NCBI RefSeq assembly: GCF_010894435.1
Contig: NZ_JAAIXZ010000010.1
Location: forward strand, 206,253-270,252
DNA length: 64,000 nt
Source of the DNA: Pyxidicoccus trucidator
GTDB lineage: Bacteria > Myxococcota > Myxococcia > Myxococcales > Myxococcaceae
Reading direction: 5' to 3'
Part shown: positions 56,575 through 64,000 of the stretch, piece by piece
Position numbering within the stretch: position 1 is the first letter of the stretch
Layout of the letters: each line of letters starts with the position of its first letter
Translations under genes and position numbers: made by a program
Notes under the pieces: generated by a model
Seen by the model: only the letters and a program-made list of their open reading frames with translations
The model's database searches: none
What the model was told of the DNA's origin: nothing

Positions 56575-58047
56575 TTAAATGGCCTTCCATGCCAGCAAAA
56601 GCTTGGAGGCCACTTCCGTGGTGATGAGCGGCAGCACCCCGCCTCCACCGACGATGTTGACGATCTCCGACATGGAGCCCCGGCAGACCCCTCCCCAGGC
56701 AGGCTGGCGGGCGAGCCCCACCGACGCATACGCCGAGTAATCCACGAAGAAGGACGACGGCAGCACGGTGCCGTTCTGCTCGCACACCAGGTGGTCCTCG
56801 GGCTTCGTGTCCACGATCTCCTGCACCACGAAGCCGCCGCCCGCCGGGTCCGCCGCGGCGCGAGCGCACAGCTCCGGCCAGCCCAGCGGCTCGCCGTAGG
56901 CGGCCTTCACGCGCTCCGTGTACGGCACCGTGCCGACCGAGCGGCCCAGGAACACGGCCTTGCCGCCGTAGTCCCAGGAGCGCTTGAGCACGAAGCGCTT
57001 CGGGTCCGCGGCCACCAGCGCCACCAGGTCCTCGGTGCGCGCACCGTCCGGCCCCAGGGCGGGACCGGGGCGGAAGACGCGCGTCCACGGCACCGAGGCG
57101 CGCACGGCCTCCAGCTCGTCCGGAGTGAGGCCCGCGGCCTCCGCGAGCCGGGGCTCGGACAGCGCCTGCGACAGGCGGGCGAAGGTCGCCTTCACCTCCA
57201 CCTGCGAGGCGGGCGGGTTGAGGAACACCGCCTTCTTCCCCGGCACCACGCGCAGGAAGTCCTCCACCCACGGCGAGGGCGTCTCCTCCAGCCGCCGCAC
57301 GAAGAGGTGCCGGTACACCAGGTCATACTTCTTGCCGCGCACCACGAAGGCGTCGTCGCCGGACACCTCGTCCGGGTGCACCACGTCCGCGTCCGCGCCG
57401 TACTCGCGGAAGCGCTCGCACAGCCAGCGCAGCTCCGTGATTTGCGCGTCGTTGCGGCGGCACAGCAGGGCCACCGTGTCCGGCAGCTTCCCGTTGCGCT
57501 CCGCCGCGTACCCGTCCAGCAGCGCGCGGTACAGCGCCAGCGAGTTGCTGCCGTTGAGGGCGAGCAGCGAGCCCAGGGCCTTCTCCGGGTAGCGGAAGTA
57601 GCGCCCCACCACCTCGATGAAGGTGCGCGCCGCGATGTCCGAATAGCCCTGCATGGCGGGGATGGTGGCGTTGACCTCCAGCGCCCATGGCTTGCCGTCG
57701 GCGACGAAGTAGTCCACCCGCGTGGTGGTCAGCCGCGCGGACTGGCGCCACGTCTGCTCCGCCAGGGAGCGCTCGAGCGGAGAGAGGGCGCCCAGCAGCT
57801 CCTGCGCATCGTCTCCGCCGAGAATCGCGCGCGCCATCTTCACGGTGGCGGACGCCAGTCGGGCGGAAAGCTCGGCGCGGCGGCGAATCTCCGCGGCGTC
57901 CAGCACCACGGGGGTGGCGGTGATGGGGATGGGCCGGGTGGTGCCGTCCTGCTGCGTCACCGCCAGGCCCCGCTTGTAGGCGAGCTGGGCCAGCTCGGGC
58001 GCGATGTGGCGCGCCTGGCTCCGCAGCACGTCGATGAACTCTTGCAC
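56575..58047 (-). CDS. Probable circularly permuted ATP-grasp enzyme
   Basis: 490 residues from GTG 58047 (ACAGGA four to five bases upstream); the frame extends to GTG 58116. An ATP-grasp metal-site-like motif, WALEVNATIPAMQGYSD, occurs early (~125), whereas the lysine-bearing strand FVLKRSWDYGGKAVFLG occurs late (~375). In normal ATP-grasp enzymes the order is reversed, which suggests the circularly permuted group that includes glutathionylspermidine-synthetase-like ligases. GGGFVVQEIVDTKPEDH and SFFVDYSAYAS complete the C-terminal part. It may ligate an amine to a carboxylate. Divergent from the ThDP enzyme at 58268. Family call is moderate. Confidence 0.65.
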   Translation of the reverse strand: MQEFIDVLRSQARHIAPELAQLAYKRGLAVTQQDGTTRPIPITATPVVLDAAEIRRRAELSARLASATVKMARAILGGDDAQELLGALSPLERSLAEQTWRQSARLTTTRVDYFVADGKPWALEVNATIPAMQGYSDIAARTFIEVVGRYFRYPEKALGSLLALNGSNSLALYRALLDGYAAERNGKLPDTVALLCRRNDAQITELRWLCERFREYGADADVVHPDEVSGDDAFVVRGKKYDLVYRHLFVRRLEETPSPWVEDFLRVVPGKKAVFLNPPASQVEVKATFARLSQALSEPRLAEAAGLTPDELEAVRASVPWTRVFRPGPALGPDGARTEDLVALVAADPKRFVLKRSWDYGGKAVFLGRSVGTVPYTERVKAAYGEPLGWPELCARAAADPAGGGFVVQEIVDTKPEDHLVCEQNGTVLPSSFFVDYSAYASVGLARQPAWGGVCRGSMSEIVNIVGGGGVLPLITTEVASKLLLAWKAI

Positions 58048-58267
58048 GAAGTCCTGTCCTCGGAGGATGGCCCGGGCCTCCCCGGGCGCGCGCACCCTAC
58101 GCCCGGACTGGTTCACCGGTCCATCCGCCCGGTGGCCCCAATCCCCGCGATTCTTGAATACCCGTGGTCAGCGAGGACCCGCTGCGCCACGATTGCCTCC
58201 TCGCCAGGGGGGCTGGCGCCGGGTGGGTGGCTCCCGGCCCGCTGTTTCCAGCACAGGAGGCTCGGGC

Positions 58268-59920
58268 ATGGGCATGGTCAGCGGTGGTCAGCTCGTCGCG
58301 CGGATGCTGAAGAAGGAGGGCGTGCGGCACCTCTTCACGCTCTCCGGACTGCATGTGGCTCCCATCTACGCCGCGTGCGTGGAGGAGGGCATCTCCCTCA
58401 TCGACACCCGGCACGAGCAGGCCGCCGCGCACGCCGCGGACGCCTATGCCCGGCTGACACGCGGCATGGGCGTGGCGGTGGTGACGGCGGGCCCGGGCGT
58501 GACGGACGCGCTCACCGGGGTGGCCAATGCGTACGCGGCCAGCTCGCCCATGCTGCTGCTCGGTGGCGCGGCGCCCACGTTCAACCAGGGCCGGGGCGCG
58601 CTGCAGGAGATGGAGCAGGTGGACCTGTTCCACCGCATCTCCAAGTGGTCGGACCGGGTGCCCTCGCCGGAGGCGGTGCCGCACTACCTGGCGAAGGCCT
58701 TCCGCGTGGCGCTCTCCGGACGGCCGGGGCCCGTGTTCCTGGAGCTGGCGTGGGACGTGCTCTGCAACGGCGTGGACGAGGAGTCGCTGCGCATGCCGGA
58801 GCGCTACCGCACGGACGCGCGCGTGGCGCCGGACCCCCGCAAGGTGGACGAGGCCCTGGCGCTGCTGCGCGCCGCCGAGCGCCCGGCCATCCTCGCCGGC
58901 TCGTCCATCTGGTGGGACGGCGCGTGGGACGCGCTGCGCGCCTTCGCGGAGCGGGCCCAGGTGCCGGTGTTCCTCAACGGCGCGGGGCGGGGCTGCCTGC
59001 CCGCGGGCCACCCGCTGTTCTTCCAGCACTCGCGCAAGGAGGCGCTGAGCGGCGCGGACGTGGTGTTCGTCATCGGCACGCCCTTCGACTTCCGCCTCAA
59101 CTACGGCGCGGAGCCCACCTTCGGCGCCGAGTCGAAAATCGTGCAGGTGGACATCGACCCGACGGAGCTGGGCCGCAACCGCTCCGTGGACGTCGGCCTC
59201 ATCGCGGACAGCTTCAGCGCGCTCACCGCCCTGGAGCAGGGCGCGGACCGCGCGCGGCGCGACACGCTCCTCTCCACCTTGCGCGAGGGCGAGGCGCGCC
59301 GGCAGGCGACCATCGACGAGTGGGCGAAGAGCGACAGCACGCCCATCCACCACTACCGGCTGGCGAAGGAATTGTCCGAGGTGGCCAACTCCGCGGGGCA
59401 GGACCCGGTGTTCATCGCGGACGGCGGGAACTGGGTGGCCATGGCGGCCAAGGTGCTGGAGCTGCGGCGCCCTGGCCGGTGGTTGGACCCGGGACCGCTT
59501 GGCTGCCTGGGCGTGGGCGCGCCGTTCGCGCTCGCGTCGAAGGTGCTGCATCCGGAGCGCACCTGCTGGGTGGTGCAGGGGGACGGCTCGTTCGGCCTCA
59601 ACGGCTTCGACTTCGAGACGGCCGTGCGCTTCAAGCTGCCCATGGTGTGCGTGGTGGGGAACGACGCGGCGTGGGGGCAGATCCGCCTGCCGCAGGTGCA
59701 GATGTTCGGCGAGGACAAGTCTCCCGCCACGCGGCTGGCGCCCACGCGCTACGACAAGGTGGTGGAGGCGTTTGGCGGACATGGAGAGTTCGTGACGGAG
59801 CCCTCGCACATCCGCTCCGCGCTGGAGCGCGCGCTCGCCAGCGGCACCGTGGCGTGCGTCAACGTGTTGCTGGACCCGGACGCTCCGGTGAAGGCAGGTG
59901 CGATGGGGTATGCCGTGTGA
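58268..59920 (+). CDS. ThDP-dependent enzyme, acetolactate-synthase-like
   Basis: 550 residues from ATG 58268 (AGGAGG seven bases upstream). Three-domain ThDP enzyme: Pyr domain with catalytic Glu50 in DTRHEQAAAHAADAYAR and VTAGPGVTDALTGVANAY; central domain RPAILAGSSIWWDGAWDALR; PP domain with the ThDP/Mg motif GDGSFG (~438) followed by N-D-A-A-W-G about 27 residues later. Relatives are acetolactate synthase, oxalyl-CoA decarboxylase and 2-hydroxyacyl-CoA lyase. No ALS regulatory subunit is adjacent, so branched amino-acid synthesis is doubtful. Substrate unknown. Confidence 0.88.
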   Translation: MGMVSGGQLVARMLKKEGVRHLFTLSGLHVAPIYAACVEEGISLIDTRHEQAAAHAADAYARLTRGMGVAVVTAGPGVTDALTGVANAYAASSPMLLLGGAAPTFNQGRGALQEMEQVDLFHRISKWSDRVPSPEAVPHYLAKAFRVALSGRPGPVFLELAWDVLCNGVDEESLRMPERYRTDARVAPDPRKVDEALALLRAAERPAILAGSSIWWDGAWDALRAFAERAQVPVFLNGAGRGCLPAGHPLFFQHSRKEALSGADVVFVIGTPFDFRLNYGAEPTFGAESKIVQVDIDPTELGRNRSVDVGLIADSFSALTALEQGADRARRDTLLSTLREGEARRQATIDEWAKSDSTPIHHYRLAKELSEVANSAGQDPVFIADGGNWVAMAAKVLELRRPGRWLDPGPLGCLGVGAPFALASKVLHPERTCWVVQGDGSFGLNGFDFETAVRFKLPMVCVVGNDAAWGQIRLPQVQMFGEDKSPATRLAPTRYDKVVEAFGGHGEFVTEPSHIRSALERALASGTVACVNVLLDPDAPVKAGAMGYAV

Positions 59921-59939
59921 ATCAGTGACACGGTCTGAC

Positions 59940-59982
59940 TTGCACACGCCGTGAGTCTGGCTTAGAAATGCAATCGCATTTC
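59940..59982 (+). promoter_or_regulatory. Promoter overlapped by a Zur/Fur-like palindrome
   Basis: TTGCAC (59940-59945), 17 bases, TAGAAA (59963-59968) make a weak sigma-70-type promoter. Over its -10 lies the perfect inverted repeat GAAATGC-AATC-GCATTTC (59965-59982). The GAAATG-n6-CATTTC arrangement equals the Zur box architecture I recall from alphaproteobacteria. It would block the promoter when bound. Confidence 0.55.
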
Positions 59983-60000
59983 ATCCAGGAATCCCCCGAC

Positions 60001-60435
60001 GTGAGCCGCTCCACCCACCGCCAGCCCGTGAGTCTCGTCCGGTCGCGCCGCCTGGCGCTGCCGCTCGCGCTCGTGTGTGCGCTGGCGTACGTGGGCAGCG
60101 TCATGCACTTCGCCCTCGTCCAGCACGTCACGTGTCTGGAGCACGGCGAAGTGATTCACGTGGAGGATGCAGGCGCGCACGGCGCGGGCGAGGTCGAGGA
60201 CTCCTTCGACGATGCCCGCGTCGCGTCCCGACGGGAAGCCGTCGAGGCGCATGGCATGGACGCCCACTGTGTCCACGCCTTCTTCCGCCGTGAGGCCCCG
60301 CCTCCGGTGGAGAGCACCGCGCTCCTCTCGGTAGCACCCACCCGCTCCGCGCCCGCGCTGGCGGTGTTCCGCTTCCATGCGGAGCCCGTGGCCCGGCTGC
60401 ACCTGGCTCCCAAGGCGTCTCCGCCTCGCGCGTGA
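60001..60435 (+). CDS. Small exported/membrane-anchored His/Cys-rich protein
   Basis: 144 residues from GTG 60001 (AGGA ten bases upstream). An upstream in-frame ATG at 59968 lies inside the palindrome and the promoter -10, so it is unlikely to be the start. A hydrophobic segment (LALPLALVCALAYVGSVMHF, 18-37) serves as signal or anchor. Outside it is HVTCLEHGEVIHVED (His42, Cys45, His48, His53) and HGMDAHCVH (His84, His89, Cys90, His92), separated by an acidic stretch: a likely metal-binding arrangement. The C-terminus is Pro/Ala-rich. Function unknown; first gene of the putative metal run. Confidence 0.65.
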   Translation: MSRSTHRQPVSLVRSRRLALPLALVCALAYVGSVMHFALVQHVTCLEHGEVIHVEDAGAHGAGEVEDSFDDARVASRREAVEAHGMDAHCVHAFFRREAPPPVESTALLSVAPTRSAPALAVFRFHAEPVARLHLAPKASPPRA

Positions 60436-60745
60436 GCCCTGGGAGCGTGTTCCTCCGCACGTCGGTACGGCACCCGTACGCCGTGCGGCGTCCGTCGCCC
60501 GTGGATGACCCCTGCCTTGCGCCCGTCGTCCCTGGGCCGCGGGGAATACAGGCCCATTCGCGCATCGCCTGACGTCCATTCGCGCGCTCCCCGCTGACGC
60601 CGCCCGCCTCGGTTCGCCGTTGTAGGCGCGTGCTACGCCCCGTCTTCCATTGCCTCGCGTCCGCGTTGGCACTGCCTTTACAGGCGGTGTCCGGGGCGGC
60701 GTGGTGGCCATGGCACACCCGCAGTACAACCCGTGGAGTTACACC
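60436..60745. other. Intergenic region with a two-part hairpin
   Basis: 310 bases. At 60455-60488 CCGCACG/CGTGCGG (outer) and GTACGG-CAC-CCGTAC (inner) form a strong hairpin 20 bases after the stop, a probable transcript end or processing site for the first gene. Nothing else is clear; a promoter for the lipoprotein gene may lie near 60670-60700 (TTGGCAC and TTTACAG), weak. Confidence 0.4.
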
Positions 60746-61240
60746 ATGAACAAGAAGCTCCTGGCCGCCCTCCTGATGTCCACCGCGCTCCTCGCCACCG
60801 CCTGTGGCGACGACGAAGAAGGAGAGGAGAACGTCGACGTCGAGGGGTGCGAGCACCTCCAGGAAGGGCCGTCCACCGCCGTCACCGCCACCCTTACCGG
60901 CACGGCACCGGCCGTGGACAATGACCACCGCCGCTACGACATCACCCTGGTGGATGGCGCGGGCGGGAAGACGGGCTCCGTGTCCTTCGCCGCGGACGAG
61001 GCCACCGACTACGTCATCTTCACCGGCGCGGACGTGCCCCTCACCGTGCGCGACTCCAGCGGCGCCGTGGTGGACATCGAGGAGAGCACGAAGAGCTCCT
61101 CTCAGTGCACGGACATCAAGGGCCGCCACGTGGTGCCCATGACGGTGGGCACGCACACGCTCACCTTCGGTCCCACTCCCACGGCGTCCGTCTCCATCGT
61201 CATCGAGGAGGCGGCGCACGAGGACCACGACCACGACTAG
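60746..61240 (+). CDS. Lipoprotein with His-rich C-terminus
   Basis: 164 residues from ATG 60746 (GGAG seven bases upstream). Signal with lipobox LATAC (Cys20) and an acidic start DDEEGEEN. The body is a small beta domain (AVTATLTGTAPAVDNDHRRY, DYVIFTGADVPLTVRDSSG, GTHTLTFGPTPTASVSIVIE) of the kind found in periplasmic metal-binding or pre-peptidase-like domains, with one Cys pair candidate (Cys32, Cys near 125). It ends EEAAHEDHDHD, a metal-chelating tail. Probably a periplasmic zinc or copper carrier; family not recognised. Confidence 0.72.
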   Translation: MNKKLLAALLMSTALLATACGDDEEGEENVDVEGCEHLQEGPSTAVTATLTGTAPAVDNDHRRYDITLVDGAGGKTGSVSFAADEATDYVIFTGADVPLTVRDSSGAVVDIEESTKSSSQCTDIKGRHVVPMTVGTHTLTFGPTPTASVSIVIEEAAHEDHDHD

Positions 61241-61328
61241 CAGGACCGGCGACACCGCCGCGGCTGCTGTCTCACAACCCCGGGCCGGCGCGAGCGCCGG
61301 CCTCTCTACCCCCAGAGAGGTGCAGCAC

Positions 61329-61952
61329 ATGGATGCCTTTTCGCGCTCCCTGCCCGACGGGAGGTCCACTCCCATGCTGCCCCGCGAGCTGCTCCGCGAG
61401 GGGGAGCGACTGTTCGACGTGTCCATGTGGTGCCTCGGCAGGGACGTCCTCTGTCCCGAGGGAAACCTCCTCGCGCGCCGGGGCCTCGTCCGCCAGGTGC
61501 GTCCCGAGGGCATGGAGGGACAGAGCGCGTACACGGTGGACCTGCCGGGCGGAGGGCGCCTGGTGATGTGGGGCTTCGGAGTGCTGTGTGAGTGCGGGGA
61601 GGCCGTCTTCGTTCCCAGGGACGGCTTCACCCCGCGCCTGCTGGAGGCGGCGCCCGCGCGGCCTGCCTTCCGGGTGCAGGACCTGGGCCCGTGGCGCGAG
61701 CCCGCCACGGGCGCGGAGCAGCAAGGTGCCCGCGAGGTGTTGGTGTCGATGGCGGATTGGCTGGCTCGTCATGAGGAATGGGTGGCGCGGGAAATGGGTC
61801 CCGGCTGGAGGCACACCTGTCTGGAGGCGCGACGGAAGGCGTCTCCCGTGCCGGCGGATGCGCTGGCCTCCGCCTGGTGGCGGCTCGGCTCGCGCATCCG
61901 CTCACTGGATTCTGGATTCAACGCCTGTACCGCCCCGGTCTCCGGGGCCTGA
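61329..61952 (+). CDS. Hypothetical protein of metal-linked run
   Basis: 207 residues from ATG 61329 (AGAGG eight bases upstream; GTG 61320 is an alternative). Soluble, no signal peptide, with a beta-rich first half (LFDVSMWCLGRDVLCPEGNL, GGGRLVMWGFGVLCECGEAVF) and a helical second half. Five cysteines fall in three clusters: Cys34/Cys41 region, CECGE near 84, and two near the C-terminus. The CxC could bind metal. I do not recognise the family. The next gene starts ten bases later. Confidence 0.65.
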   Translation: MDAFSRSLPDGRSTPMLPRELLREGERLFDVSMWCLGRDVLCPEGNLLARRGLVRQVRPEGMEGQSAYTVDLPGGGRLVMWGFGVLCECGEAVFVPRDGFTPRLLEAAPARPAFRVQDLGPWREPATGAEQQGAREVLVSMADWLARHEEWVAREMGPGWRHTCLEARRKASPVPADALASAWWRLGSRIRSLDSGFNACTAPVSGA

Positions 61953-61962
61953 GGAGGACATC

Positions 61963-63696
61963 ATGCTGGCGCGACTTCTCCGAGCCGACGAGCCGTCCAT
62001 CTACATCCAGGTCCCCTGGGAGGACGTCGCGGATGACGCCCTTCCGCCTCCTCCGCTGCGCGAGGGGCTGGGCACCGCGCACCTGGAGGTGCGCACCCGC
62101 GTGCCGCTGGCGCAGGCGTACTTCGACCAGGGGCTGCGGCTGCTGCACCTGGGCTGGGGCGCGGAGGCCCGCCGCGCCTTCGCCGAGGCGGCGCGGCAGG
62201 ACCCGGAGCTGGCCATGGCGTGGTGGGGCCTGGCCCTGACGCGGGGCCCGGGCGCGCGCTTCGCCGGCCCTCGCGCGGAGGCCACCCGCCGCGCGCTGGC
62301 GCTGAGCGAGGGCTCGTCGGACCTGGAGCAGCGCTACGTCGTCGCCGCCAGCCTGCTCGCGGACAAGGGCCCCGCCAATGGCCGCCAGGCCTTCGTGCGG
62401 GACATGGAGTGCCTCGTGGACCGCTACCCCGAGGACGCCGAGGCGCGGCTGCTCCTGGCCGGCTTCCTGCTGGACGGCTACGAGACGGACGGCCGCCCCG
62501 GGCAGGGCCAGCCGTATGCGCAGGCCCTGCTGCGCGAGCTGCTGCGCACGCACCCAGACCACGCGGGCGTGCACCATGCGTGGGTGCAGGCGATGCTGCA
62601 CAGCGCGCGGCCCGAGGCGGCCCTGGAGAGCGCGCGGCGGCTGGTGCAACTGGCGCCCGCCGCAAGCCCGGCGTTGCTCGCTGCGGGCCGGCTGTTGCAG
62701 CGGGTGGGGCGGGGCGACGAGGCGCGCCGCGCGCTGGAGGCCGCGGTGGTCTCGGATGACGCGTACCTCGCCCGGGAAGCGCTCCCCGCTCCGGCGGCCC
62801 CGAGCGCGGAGGCCGCCATGCGGCTGCTCGCCCAGGGCTGCCTGGAGGCGGGGCAGTACACCGAGGCCCAGTCCTGGGCCCGGCGCCTCCGCCACCGCGT
62901 GGAGGGGGCGGGGAGCGAGCCCCAGGCGCTCGTCTTCGCGGCGCTGTCCATGGTGTCCGCGCACCTGCGCTTCGGCTTCTGCCGCGCGGCGGCGGACGTG
63001 CCCCTGGAGCTGCAGGAGTCCGCCACCCTCGCGGACCGCGCCCTGCGCGACGGCGTGCGCCACTACACGCGCGGGGTGAGCGCGCTGGAGGCGGGGAAGC
63101 TGGTGGAGGCGGAGCGCGCGTGCGATGCGCTCGATGCGCTCCACCCGCCGCTGTCGGAGGAGCGCCGCTCGGAGGGACGCTTCCTGTGCCCGCGCGACGT
63201 GGCCCGGGTGGTGGAGGTGGCCGCGCACGAGCTGCGCGGCTCGCTGGAGGCCCGCCGCGGAGACACGGGCCGCGCCGAGGCCACGCTGACGCGGGCGCTG
63301 CGCCTGGAGCGCCGCCTGCGCGCCGCCGGCCCCGCGTCCTTCTCTCGCCCGGCCCGTGAGACGCTGGCCCGCCTGCGGCTGCGCTCGGACCGCGAGGACC
63401 GGGCCCTGGAGCTGGCGCTCAAGCTGGTGTCGGAGCGGCCCGGCTGCGGACACTTCCGCCTGCTCGAGGCCGAGGTCCACGTGGCGCTCGGCGCGTGGGA
63501 CGATGCGGTGGCGGGCTTCACCGCCTTCCTCGACTGCTGGCGCCACGCGGACGCGCACCTGCCGGAGCTGCGGCGCGCGCGGACCTTCATCGCCGGCCGG
63601 GGCCGCGTCCTGAGACTGGTGCGCCCCGCGGAGCTGCTGACCGCCCAGGAGGCCGACGCTCCGGCCTTCCGGGCCCTGGAGAAGGTGTCTTGTTGA
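61963..63696 (+). CDS. Large TPR protein
   Basis: 577 residues from ATG 61963, AGGAGG five bases upstream and only ten bases after the previous stop. Almost entirely helical repeats: LAQAYFDQGLRLLHLGWGAE opens a series of TPR-type pairs ending with GAWDDAVAGFTAFLDCWRHA. The first repeat matches the start of TPR domains seen in soluble proteins that precede metal-uptake or Cu-related genes in other bacteria (from memory). No signal peptide. It overlaps the MerC-domain start by four bases, so the two are translationally coupled. Confidence 0.8.
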   Translation: MLARLLRADEPSIYIQVPWEDVADDALPPPPLREGLGTAHLEVRTRVPLAQAYFDQGLRLLHLGWGAEARRAFAEAARQDPELAMAWWGLALTRGPGARFAGPRAEATRRALALSEGSSDLEQRYVVAASLLADKGPANGRQAFVRDMECLVDRYPEDAEARLLLAGFLLDGYETDGRPGQGQPYAQALLRELLRTHPDHAGVHHAWVQAMLHSARPEAALESARRLVQLAPAASPALLAAGRLLQRVGRGDEARRALEAAVVSDDAYLAREALPAPAAPSAEAAMRLLAQGCLEAGQYTEAQSWARRLRHRVEGAGSEPQALVFAALSMVSAHLRFGFCRAAADVPLELQESATLADRALRDGVRHYTRGVSALEAGKLVEAERACDALDALHPPLSEERRSEGRFLCPRDVARVVEVAAHELRGSLEARRGDTGRAEATLTRALRLERRLRAAGPASFSRPARETLARLRLRSDREDRALELALKLVSERPGCGHFRLLEAEVHVALGAWDDAVAGFTAFLDCWRHADAHLPELRRARTFIAGRGRVLRLVRPAELLTAQEADAPAFRALEKVSC

Positions 63697-64000
63697 CCGC
63701 TTTGGATACGACGACGACGACGAATTCACGCTGGGACGGCGTGGGGCAGTTCCTCTCCGCGCTGTGCATCGTCCACTGTGTGTTGCTGCCCATGGTGCTG
63801 GGCCTCCTGCCGGTGGCGGTGGCCGGAGTGCTGGCGGACGAGGCCATCCACCGCTGGCTGCTCGCGCTGGTGGCGGTGAGCGCGCTGGCGGCCTTCGTGC
63901 CGGGCTGGCGCGTGCACCGGCGGGCCTCCGCGCTGGGGCTCGCCGCGCTGGGGGTGGGGCTGCTGGCGGGCGGGGCCTTCCTCGTGCCGGAGGACGCCGC
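63693..64000 (+). CDS. MerC-domain membrane protein, 3' end outside window
   Basis: Begins at TTG 63693 overlapping the TPR gene stop (TTGA) and stays open to the right edge, 102 codons visible. After a Thr-rich start come the membrane segments of the MerC family: LSALCIVHCVLLPMVLGLLP with the C-x2-H-C metal motif, then HRWLLALVAVSALAAFVPGW and a third segment. MerC members import mercury or, as stand-alone proteins, are associated with zinc or other metal uptake. Its position at the end of a run controlled by a Zur-like site favours zinc. Confidence 0.82.
   Translation, partial: MTALDTTTTTNSRWDGVGQFLSALCIVHCVLLPMVLGLLPVAVAGVLADEAIHRWLLALVAVSALAAFVPGWRVHRRASALGLAALGVGLLAGGAFLVPEDA

Noticed and set aside
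59968..60000. ATG 59968 as the start of the His/Cys-rich protein
   Set aside because: It lies inside the palindrome and the -10 element and lacks a ribosome site; GTG 60001 is better placed.

Overview
The window is very GC-rich bacterial chromosome with coding third positions almost always G or C. The gene content points to a myxobacterium of the Myxococcus/Corallococcus/Pyxidicoccus type: two adjacent Ser/Thr kinases with PEGA tails, a PilZ/sigma-54 activator fusion, many lipoproteins with Cys after TTAC/GGC-type lipoboxes, a HYDIN-repeat/vWA lipoprotein, secreted chitin- and protein-degrading enzymes, and a class II (B12) ribonucleotide reductase. This assignment is inference from gene families; no rRNA or tRNA is present to confirm it. 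I saw no insertion sequence, prophage or CRISPR array.

Layout. 1-3.4 kb (minus): a three-gene set of small membrane/zinc-ribbon proteins and a beta-propeller lipoprotein. 3.7-11.5 kb: a PilZ-AAA+ activator, an alpha/beta hydrolase lipoprotein, an orphan E1/ThiF-like protein, and a penicillin-acylase-family lipoprotein. 11.7-15.4 kb: pssA and a HYDIN-repeat lipoprotein. 16.1-21.1 kb: two back-to-back membrane Ser/Thr kinases. 21.3-31.9 kb: two small DNA-binding regulators, then a tightly packed six-gene run (purH, zinc-ribbon/TPR protein, purD, lptF, lptG, O-antigen-ligase-like gene) that joins purine synthesis to LPS export. 31.9-36.7 kb: polysaccharide genes (two GT4 glycosyltransferases in divergent orientation, a sugar-phosphate transferase), a Cys-rich secreted peptide and an acetyltransferase. 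36.8-44.2 kb: a secreted trypsin-like protease and a 1713-residue protein with an MshEN (c-di-GMP-binding type) head but no ATPase. 44.4-47.9 kb: nrdJ with a long, relatively AT-rich upstream region carrying a perfect palindrome. 48.4-55.6 kb: a GH18 chitinase and an AA10 LPMO flanking an ECF-sigma envelope cluster. 55.8-59.9 kb: a BI-1 family membrane protein, a probable circularly permuted ATP-grasp enzyme and a ThDP enzyme. 60-64 kb: a gene run with His/Cys-rich exported proteins, a TPR protein and a MerC-domain protein, preceded by a Zur/Fur-like 18-bp palindrome over a promoter.

Best candidates for something undescribed are the 60-64 kb putative metal-handling operon, the giant MshEN protein at 39-44 kb, a dispersed palindromic repeat that has expanded inside a kinase gene and recurs at 44.3 kb, and a 93-bp in-frame duplication at a stop/start gene junction at 53 kb.
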